Below are positions 6,007-10,621 of a stretch of 10,621 nucleotides of DNA, piece by piece. The stretch's first letter is position 1; each line of letters opens with the position of its first letter. The stretch covers positions 1 through 10,621 of the forward strand of contig JAZOOT010000044.1 in assembly GCA_045655165.1 (NCBI GenBank), in the 5' to 3' direction. The position numbers and the translations under genes were made by a program. The notes below the pieces were generated by a model that was given only the letters and a program-made list of their open reading frames with translations, was not told where the DNA came from and made no database searches. The stretch comes from SIG607 sp045655165 (GTDB taxonomy: Bacteria > Bacillota > Clostridia > Oscillospirales > Acutalibacteraceae).

Positions 6007-7401
6007 TTATTCTTCTATTTTTGTTTTGCTTTTTCTAACCAAAGCACCAATAACCATAATTACTGCATAAACAATAACATAGAAAAGAACGGGGAACGAG
6101 AATTTGCCATCGGCTTTTGCTGCAAGATAAGGTGTAATGCCGTGCGCGTAAATAGCGGCAAATACCATAAACAAGCAAGCAATAATAGAGGCAGAGGGTA
6201 AAAGGAAACGTTTTACAAAACCAAGTTCTTTTTCCTTAATCATCCAAGCAATAATAATGGGAACATACATACCGTAAATTGTTACGATTGGAAGTTCAGA
6301 AGAGTCAAAGTTAAAAAGACCGAACCAACCGCTTGTAAGGTTTGCGCCATAGAAGTATAAAAGCCATGCAGCGCAAATAAGTAATCCATAAATAGAAGAG
6401 TTAGTGGTCATGTTTGTTTGTTTGTCAACTTGGCTGAAAATCTGAGGTGCAGGACCTTCATCGCGCGAAGCAATAGCATACATACCGCGAGTAGCAGCAA
6501 CCATAAGACCGTTAAGTGTGCCAAGGCAAGAAATAACAATGCAAACATTAAGAATTACTCCGCCAACCTTGCCGAAAATATTAGAGAAAGCAACGGTGGC
6601 ACCATCGTTCATAAGAACTTCGTTTGTAGCACCGCCTGCAACACCAATATAGTAAAGAATGTATGTAGCCACAACAATGAATGCGCCTATAATCAAAGCA
6701 AGAGGAAGATTCTTCTTGGGGTTTTTAAGCTCAGCGTTAATAGAAGTTGCAACAATCCAACCTTCATAAGCAAAAACAGTAGCAACAATAGCAGCAAAAA
6801 GACCTGCGCTTTTACCACCGGCAACTTCGGTAACAACAGTGCTGAAGTTTTGGGGAAGTGTGCCGTTAACCGTACCCACGATTGTACCAACAATAGCCAT
6901 AAGGAAAATTGGAACTAATTTAATAAATGTTGCGCTGATTTGGAATTTACCTGCAAGTTTCGGTGAAAATGCGTTAAGCGCGAAAGAACCAACAAGGAAG
7001 AAGCCCGAAAGAGCCATAACCTCGGGGCCAACCATATCCCAACCAAACAAAACGCCAAAATATCTTGCCGAAACCCAAGCAAGAACGCCTGTCATTGCGG
7101 GGTAGTAAATGTTTACCATAAACCAAGCAAGATAATAACCGTAACCTTTTCCGCAGGTTGCTTCTGCATAGTCAACAACACCGCTAACTTTTTCATATTT
7201 TGTTGCCATTACAGCAAACTGTGCCGAGCAAATAATCATTATAAGACCTGTAATTGCCCAAGCAGCAATACCAAGGGGCATATTGCCACCGGTAGCGTTC
7301 AAAACGTTTTGTGCTTTAAAGAACACGCCTGAACCAATAACGGTACCTACTACCATGCAGATGGCAGTAACAAGACCGTATTTTCTGGTAAGTTTTTCCA
7401 T
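6007..7401 (-). CDS. APC-family amino-acid permease
   Basis: A 464-residue, strongly hydrophobic protein with about 12 predicted membrane helices, the usual size for the amino acid-polyamine-organocation superfamily. The first helix carries GTVIGSGVFF (19-28), the glycine-rich break that binds the substrate's amino and carboxyl groups in LeuT-fold APC carriers. Later helices include YEGWIVATSINAELKNPKKNLP, a loop highly typical of the L-type/SteT-like (serine/threonine exchanger, COG0531) branch. The substrate is most likely a neutral amino acid, but this cannot be fixed from sequence. The start is supported by GGAG eight bases upstream of the ATG. It is a single-gene unit with its own terminator. 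A serine dehydratase lies about 4 kb away in the window, so a role in serine uptake is possible but unsupported by any linkage. Confidence 0.92.
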   Translation of the reverse strand: MEKLTRKYGLVTAICMVVGTVIGSGVFFKAQNVLNATGGNMPLGIAAWAITGLIMIICSAQFAVMATKYEKVSGVVDYAEATCGKGYGYYLAWFMVNIYYPAMTGVLAWVSARYFGVLFGWDMVGPEVMALSGFFLVGSFALNAFSPKLAGKFQISATFIKLVPIFLMAIVGTIVGTVNGTLPQNFSTVVTEVAGGKSAGLFAAIVATVFAYEGWIVATSINAELKNPKKNLPLALIIGAFIVVATYILYYIGVAGGATNEVLMNDGATVAFSNIFGKVGGVILNVCIVISCLGTLNGLMVAATRGMYAIASRDEGPAPQIFSQVDKQTNMTTNSSIYGLLICAAWLLYFYGANLTSGWFGLFNFDSSELPIVTIYGMYVPIIIAWMIKEKELGFVKRFLLPSASIIACLFMVFAAIYAHGITPYLAAKADGKFSFPVLFYVIVYAVIMVIGALVRKSKTKIEE

Positions 7402-7433
7402 AACTTATACTCCGTTTCAAAATATTTAGTACC

Positions 7434-7443
7434 AGTATATACT
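7434..7443 (-). promoter_or_regulatory. Probable -10 region of the permease gene, within a palindrome
   Basis: The minus strand reads TATACT at 7434-7439, within the perfect 10-bp palindrome AGTATATACT. It lies about 33 nt ahead of the ATG. The best -35 at 17-nt spacing is TATGTT (7457-7462), which is weak. The call rests mainly on position and the -10 match. Confidence 0.4.
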
Positions 7444-7560
7444 ATAAAAAAATATTAACATAAAACAACTAATATGTAAAGAAAAATGTTAAGGAATTTA
7501 AAAAAAACACAATATTTTGTAAAAAAACAGCAGAATTCAATAAATTTTTAAGAAAAATTC

Positions 7561-7584
7561 CATATCAAAATTTTATAAGCAGTA
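7561..7584. repeat. Direct repeat, copy 1 (left of the MATE gene)
   Basis: A 24-nt sequence beginning CATATCAAAATTT and ending GCAGTA, 39 nt past the MATE stop codon. It matches 9182-9205 in the same orientation at 22 of 24 positions; the differences are T/G at position 14 and A/C at position 18. It is also about 160 nt upstream of the permease start. The copies could be boundaries of an inserted segment or a shared regulatory site. Confidence 0.6.
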
Positions 7585-7622
7585 TAATAAAAATAAATTC
7601 AATACAGTTAATTTTAAGATAA

Positions 7623-8972
7623 TTATTTTAATGCTTTTTTGAATTGTATAGTAAAGAGAATAGCGGTAAAGGTTACGGCTATTACGTCGGCAACCGGCTC
7701 TGCCGTATAAACGCCTAACGTTTTGTCTGCGATGAATTGTGGCATAATGTAAATCAACGGCAACAATAAAACAAACTTGCGAACAATGGCAACTATAATA
7801 GAACAGGGTGCATTGCCAATGGAAACAAAGGTCATCTGGCAGGCAATTTGAAGACCGAAGATGCACATCACACCGCAATAAATACGAAGCGCCGTTGCGG
7901 TAAACGCAATGAGTGCCGTGTCGGGTGTGAATATGCCGGCAAAGATTTGCGGAAACAGCATAATCGCGCCCCAAACAATAAACGAGAAACTCAAGCAAGA
8001 GATAAGCAAAAGCTTAAAGGTTTTCTTTACACGCTCAGCATTTTTTGCGCCGAAGTTGTAACTAAGTATCGGTTGTGCGCCCTGTGCAATCCCTTGCATC
8101 GGGAGCATTGCAAACTGCATCACGCTTGTAAGAATGGTCATAGCACCAACGGCAATATCGCCGCCGTATTTTAAGAGCGAGGAATTGAAACAGACTGAAA
8201 TCACGCTTTCACTGCTTTGCATAATAAAGGTTGCCGTTCCCAGCGCAATACAAGGGAAAACCAGCTTCCCGTCTATGCGAAGATTGTGCTTTTTGAGTTT
8301 CAGATAGGTTTTCTTTCCGCAAAGGAAGGTAAGAACCCAAATGCAAGAAACAGCTTGGGAAAGAATGGTGGCAAGTGCCGCGCCTTTGACACCCATCTCA
8401 AAGCCGAAAATAAAAATTGGGTCAAGAATTATGTTGCTGACAGCACCGATCAGTACTGTAATCATACTGATTTTTGTGTAGCCCTGTGCCGTGATAAATG
8501 CACCCATACCGAGCGTTAGCTGAACAAAAACCGTGCCGATCGCATAGATGTTCATATAATTGGTAGCATAACCGATGGTGTTTTCACTGGCGCCGAACAT
8601 CAAAAGTAAATCTTTATTCCAAATCAGTAAAACAGCGGTCAAGACGGCAGAGATAATAATCTGCAAAGAAAAGCAACCGCCCATGATTTTTTCGGCGGAA
8701 TCGTTGTCGCCCTTGCCCATAAAGATAGATGCTTTCGGCGCGCCGCCCGAAGCAATCAGCGCCGCAAAAGCCGAGATAATCATAATAATCGGCATACATA
8801 CACCGACACCCGTAAGCGCAAGACTTCCGATATCCTTTATATGACCGATATAAATGCGGTCAACGATATTGTATAGCATATTGATCAGCTGGGCAACTAC
8901 CGTCGGAACGGCTAACTTAAAAAGCAGTTTACCAATCGGTGCCGTGCCGAGCATTTCTTTGTTATCGCTCAT
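7623..8972 (-). CDS. MATE-family multidrug/cation exporter (MepA-like)
   Basis: A 449-residue integral membrane protein with about 12 helices in two homologous halves. It matches MATE-family exporters, which expel drugs, dyes or metabolites in exchange for Na+ or H+. Family motifs include PIGKLLFKLAVPTVVAQLIN near the start, NIVDRIYIGHI, ITAQGYTKISM, and AQGAQPILSYNFGAKNAERV in the second half, a hallmark of the MepA/DinF-like branch. The size agrees with MepA (about 450). An earlier in-frame start at 9005 is rejected because GGAG lies seven bases before the ATG at 8972 and the predicted -10 box overlaps 9005. The gene looks richer in G and C than its neighbours and uses more C/G-ending codons. 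It is flanked by two copies of a 24-nt repeat, so it may have been acquired. Its substrate is unknown. Confidence 0.93.
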   Translation of the reverse strand: MSDNKEMLGTAPIGKLLFKLAVPTVVAQLINMLYNIVDRIYIGHIKDIGSLALTGVGVCMPIIMIISAFAALIASGGAPKASIFMGKGDNDSAEKIMGGCFSLQIIISAVLTAVLLIWNKDLLLMFGASENTIGYATNYMNIYAIGTVFVQLTLGMGAFITAQGYTKISMITVLIGAVSNIILDPIFIFGFEMGVKGAALATILSQAVSCIWVLTFLCGKKTYLKLKKHNLRIDGKLVFPCIALGTATFIMQSSESVISVCFNSSLLKYGGDIAVGAMTILTSVMQFAMLPMQGIAQGAQPILSYNFGAKNAERVKKTFKLLLISCLSFSFIVWGAIMLFPQIFAGIFTPDTALIAFTATALRIYCGVMCIFGLQIACQMTFVSIGNAPCSIIVAIVRKFVLLLPLIYIMPQFIADKTLGVYTAEPVADVIAVTFTAILFTIQFKKALK

Positions 8973-8979
8973 ATTTTCG

Positions 8980-8983
8980 CTCC
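8980..8983 (-). promoter_or_regulatory. Ribosome binding site that fixes the MATE start
   Basis: The minus strand reads GGAG, seven bases ahead of the ATG at 8972. The alternative start at 9005 would place translation initiation at the promoter itself and has no such site, so the shorter protein starting MSDNKEMLG is preferred. Confidence 0.75.
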
Positions 8984-9007
8984 GTAAAATTAAAAATTGT
9001 AACATAT

Positions 9008-9036
9008 ATTATATAACATTTCACCATTGTTATCAA
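9008..9036 (-). promoter_or_regulatory. MATE gene promoter with palindrome over the -35 box
   Basis: On the minus strand, TTGATA (9031-9036), a 17-nt spacer and TATAAT (9008-9013) form a near-consensus promoter about 30 nt ahead of the MATE ribosome binding site. CATTG-TTAT-CAATG (9025-9038) is a 5-bp inverted repeat covering the -35 box, a possible repressor site. No regulator gene adjoins the MATE gene. Confidence 0.7.
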
Positions 9037-9181
9037 TGATTTCGTAATATGTTTGTTTAATTACAATAACTTCATTTATTTTTCTATTAGTATCAGTCTT
9101 ATAAATATAATTTAACTTTAATTTTTTGGCATTATTTCCTTAAAAGGTTAACTTACAAAAACAATTTTGTCAAGCGTTTAG

Positions 9182-9205
9182 CATATCAAAATTTGATACG
9201 CAGTA
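9182..9205. repeat. Direct repeat, copy 2, containing a 15-nt palindrome
   Basis: Same 24-nt sequence as 7561-7584 with two differences. In this copy the differences complete a perfect palindrome, TATCAAA-A-TTTGATA (9184-9198). GC pairs just outside it extend the symmetry imperfectly to 21 nt. This copy therefore looks like the intact protein-binding site and copy 1 like a degraded one. It lies about 210 nt upstream of the MATE start. Confidence 0.6.
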
Positions 9206-9262
9206 AACAAAAAACAAGAAAAATTATCAATTTTTATACATCAAAGTCCGTTTTATAGTACA

Positions 9263-9286
9263 GTGATTATGTTAAACTTTAATCAC
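9263..9286. promoter_or_regulatory. Inverted repeat ahead of the stop-interrupted gene
   Basis: GTGATTA (9263-9269) and TAATCAC (9280-9286) are perfect 7-bp arms with a 10-nt centre, about 23 nt before the ATG at 9309 and immediately before its ribosome binding site region. There is no T tract, so it is more likely an operator or leader hairpin than a terminator. Confidence 0.4.
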
Positions 9287-9308
9287 AGCAGAAGAAAGGA
9301 AGTAAATT

Positions 9309-9740
9309 ATGAAACAAGAACAAAGAATATTACCGTCACAAATCATTAAAACGTTTTTGGATTTTGTTGATAACGCAAAATCCGACTACAATTATAATCT
9401 TGAAGCAATGAAAAACGAGGAAAGAATTACCTAAGATTATCTGCATAAATTGGAACTTGAAGGACTTAACTGCCGTGAGCGCAGTAAAATCGCAACGCAG
9501 CTTGTTGCTAACCGCCAAGCGCGTAGGAACTATAAAGATGCGGTTGAAGAATTAGAACCTATAGTAGATTTTTTTGAAGACCCGCAAAATAAAAATTTAA
9601 TGAAAAAGATGTCTGAACTTTTAGGTCAAATACGCAAAGTAGAAAGTTACCACCAAAGGCGCTTTTATGTTCCCAAAGTAATACCGGGAGAAACAATTAA
9701 AACCAATAACGAAATAAGCGTAATGGCTGAAGTTTCATAA
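9309..9740 (+). pseudogene. Small unknown gene interrupted by one in-frame UAA
   Basis: Starting at the ATG at 9309, with AGGAAG upstream, the frame encodes 41 residues (MKQEQRILPSQIIKTFLDF...KNEERIT). It meets TAA at 9432-9434 and then continues open in the same frame as DYLHKLELEGLNCRERSKIA... to TAA at 9738. Without the stop it would be one protein of 143 residues. It would be charged, mostly helical and lacking membrane segments, with an N-terminal half likely to form coiled coils. Codon use is uniform on both sides. A CAA-to-TAA change would explain it (IT-Q-DYLHKLE). The first possible restart is TTG at 9450, which lacks a ribosome binding site. The final TAA overlaps the AAGGAG of the SWIM gene, so the two are an operon. 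I do not recognise a named family or function. Confidence 0.7.
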
Positions 9741-9751
9741 GGAGAATAAAA

Positions 9752-10573
9752 ATGAGTTTTAAAATTGGATTTACAGCAGAAACAAATAAAAAGGAAAAGG
9801 GCATTTCTGAAAATGAGCAATGTAATAAGGAAATCACAAACAACGCAAGAAAATCGGTGGTTGATGTTTTCTTTCCTGATAGACATCTCACCTGCTCTTA
9901 TTATAATGATAGGTTTGATTTGAAGTGTGGCGATATCGTTTATGTTGACGGTAAACTTGAAGGATTGCGTGGTAGGGTAGTAGATATAAATTACACCTTT
10001 AAAATTAAACTATCAGACTATAAGCGTGTTATCGGTGTTGCTAATACAAATGTTGTTGGAGAGTTCCGCTTGGCAGGTTCTCACTTTATTACAACCGATG
10101 AAAATGCTTTAAATTATGAGCAGATTATCACTTGGTTTAAAGCACCTACACCCGAAAATGAGGAGTTTATTTCATCAAGCGATGATGAATCATTTAATCT
10201 TAATGACCTCAGCAGAATGAAAATTGATAAGGTGGCTGCAGATAAAGGTCACGAATACTACATAGAAAATCAGGTGCAATATATTGAACTGAATAACGGT
10301 AGAGGCAGAGCAATTGTAACAGGCAGCAAACCTTATGAAATTGAGTTTAATTATGATAACGGTCAAATCAGTGGACTTGTCTGCAACTGTTACTGTACAG
10401 GTACCTGTAAACACGAATTTGCAACAATGCTTCAACTTAAAGAAACTTTAGACCTTGTTGAGAAGGAATATATCAATGTAACTCCCAACACCTACCTCGC
10501 CGCCGTTAGTAAAACAACATTTTTGGAGTTTGCTATAGATAATAAGCAAAACGGAACATTCAATATTTTGTAA
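9752..10573 (+). CDS. SWIM zinc-finger protein
   Basis: A 273-residue soluble protein. Residues 211-221 (CNCYCTGTCKH) fit the SWIM signature C-x-C-x(n)-C-x-H with C211, C213, C219 and H221; an additional C215 lies between. SWIM fingers bind DNA or proteins and in bacteria are common in Swi2/Snf2-associated proteins. Residues about 55-100 (DLKCGDIVYVDGKLEGLRGRVVDI...) look like a small beta-barrel with a KOW/SH3-like turn. The acidic patch SSSDDESFNLNDLSRMKIDKVAADKG leads into the beta-rich segment before the finger. The ATG follows AAGGAG that overlaps the stop of the small upstream gene. There is no helicase domain in this protein; in related loci one may be encoded next door, and the window ends 48 nt after the stop. 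The role is unknown. Confidence 0.75.
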   Translation: MSFKIGFTAETNKKEKGISENEQCNKEITNNARKSVVDVFFPDRHLTCSYYNDRFDLKCGDIVYVDGKLEGLRGRVVDINYTFKIKLSDYKRVIGVANTNVVGEFRLAGSHFITTDENALNYEQIITWFKAPTPENEEFISSSDDESFNLNDLSRMKIDKVAADKGHEYYIENQVQYIELNNGRGRAIVTGSKPYEIEFNYDNGQISGLVCNCYCTGTCKHEFATMLQLKETLDLVEKEYINVTPNTYLAAVSKTTFLEFAIDNKQNGTFNIL

Positions 10574-10621
10574 ATAAGGCGAAAAACTAAATATTATTTA
10601 TTACCGCAAAAAATAAAAACC

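Larger units (their letters stand above)
9006..9308. other. Divergent intergenic region with promoters and palindromes, no gene seen
   Basis: This 303-nt AT-rich spacer separates the minus-strand MATE gene from the plus-strand stop-interrupted gene. It holds the MATE promoter, copy 2 of the direct repeat with its palindrome, a consensus TTGACA on the minus strand at 9168-9173 (the best -10 at 17 nt is only TAACCT), a small ACAAAA/TTTTGT hairpin (9155-9170), and a GTGATTA/TAATCAC inverted repeat (9263-9286). TATAGT at 9254-9259 is a possible plus-strand -10 box without a good -35. No open frame with a ribosome binding site or recognisable RNA was found. Confidence 0.6.

Noticed and set aside
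6418..6918. 166-codon open frame on the plus strand
   Set aside because: It is the antisense of the APC permease, has no ribosome binding site, and its product is rich in Asn and Ser with no recognisable domain.
979..7401. Functional coupling of serine dehydratase with the APC permease as a serine-use module
   Set aside because: The genes are on opposite strands, 4 kb and several terminators apart, and the permease substrate is not known.
7543..7559. AATTTTT-AAG-AAAAATT hairpin as a MATE terminator
   Set aside because: The stem has only A-T pairs and no T tract in a useful position. No convincing terminator was found for the MATE gene.
7402..7622. Riboswitch or T-box in the leader of the permease gene
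   Set aside because: The predicted -10 box leaves a leader of only about 25-30 nt, and the rest of the AT-rich spacer shows no specifier-loop, T-box or aptamer-like structure.
7573..7998. 141-codon open frame on the minus strand in another frame of the MATE gene
   Set aside because: It overlaps the MATE coding region, is rich in Cys, His and Arg in a way typical of wrong-frame reading, and lacks a ribosome binding site.
8973..9005. Eleven extra codons upstream of the MATE ATG (start at 9005)
   Set aside because: The predicted -10 box is at 9008-9013 and the ribosome binding site is at 8980-8983, so translation from 9005 is not plausible. MATE homologues start close to the chosen position.
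9450..9740. Independent gene starting at TTG 9450
   Set aside because: There is no Shine-Dalgarno before this TTG, and the frame is open both before it (from 9435) and, apart from one UAA, back to a well-placed ATG at 9309. It is better read as the rear part of the interrupted gene.

Overview
The window looks like a chromosomal stretch from an AT-rich, low-GC Gram-positive bacterium, most likely an anaerobic member of the Clostridia (gut-type Eubacteriales/Oscillospirales). This is inferred from strong AAGGAG-type ribosome binding sites, sigma-A-like promoters, U-rich intrinsic terminators, an oxygen-labile Fe-S L-serine dehydratase, a DegV (FakB-type) lipid-binding protein and XRE regulators with membrane tails. 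No rRNA, tRNA, CRISPR array, transposase or integrase was recognised.

Layout. 1-51 is the last 16 codons of an upstream gene. It is followed by a COG3910-type ABC/SMC-like ATPase (73-804) and a strong terminator (858-892). A well-formed promoter (923-951) then drives an apparent two-gene operon: single-chain L-serine dehydratase (979-2178) and family I inorganic pyrophosphatase (2191-2730). A bidirectional terminator lies across the convergent ends of the pyrophosphatase and a degV gene on the minus strand (2741-3619). degV is divergent from a membrane-anchored XRE regulator (3831-4442), and the spacer between them is dense in palindromes. Another bidirectional terminator (4441-4471) separates the regulator from a minus-strand membrane protein built of four DUF898-like repeats plus a Sel1-like region (4480-5892). 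Upstream of that lie a minus-strand APC amino-acid permease (6007-7401) with its own terminator and a minus-strand MepA-like MATE exporter (7623-8972).

The right end looks more accessory. The MATE gene reads as more GC-rich than its neighbours. A 24-nt sequence occurs on both sides of it in direct orientation (22/24 identical), either as the scar of a cassette insertion or as a regulatory site shared by the two transporter genes. Beyond it, on the plus strand, lies a small gene interrupted by one in-frame UAA (9309-9740), then a SWIM zinc-finger protein (9752-10573) that may be the front part of a larger DNA- or helicase-associated locus continuing past the window.

Functionally, the left and middle parts are mostly housekeeping: serine deamination to pyruvate, pyrophosphate hydrolysis, fatty-acid handling and amino-acid transport. 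The best candidates for something undescribed are the DUF898/Sel1 membrane protein with a long palindrome at its predicted transcription start, the stop-interrupted gene plus SWIM protein pair, and the direct repeat around the MATE gene.
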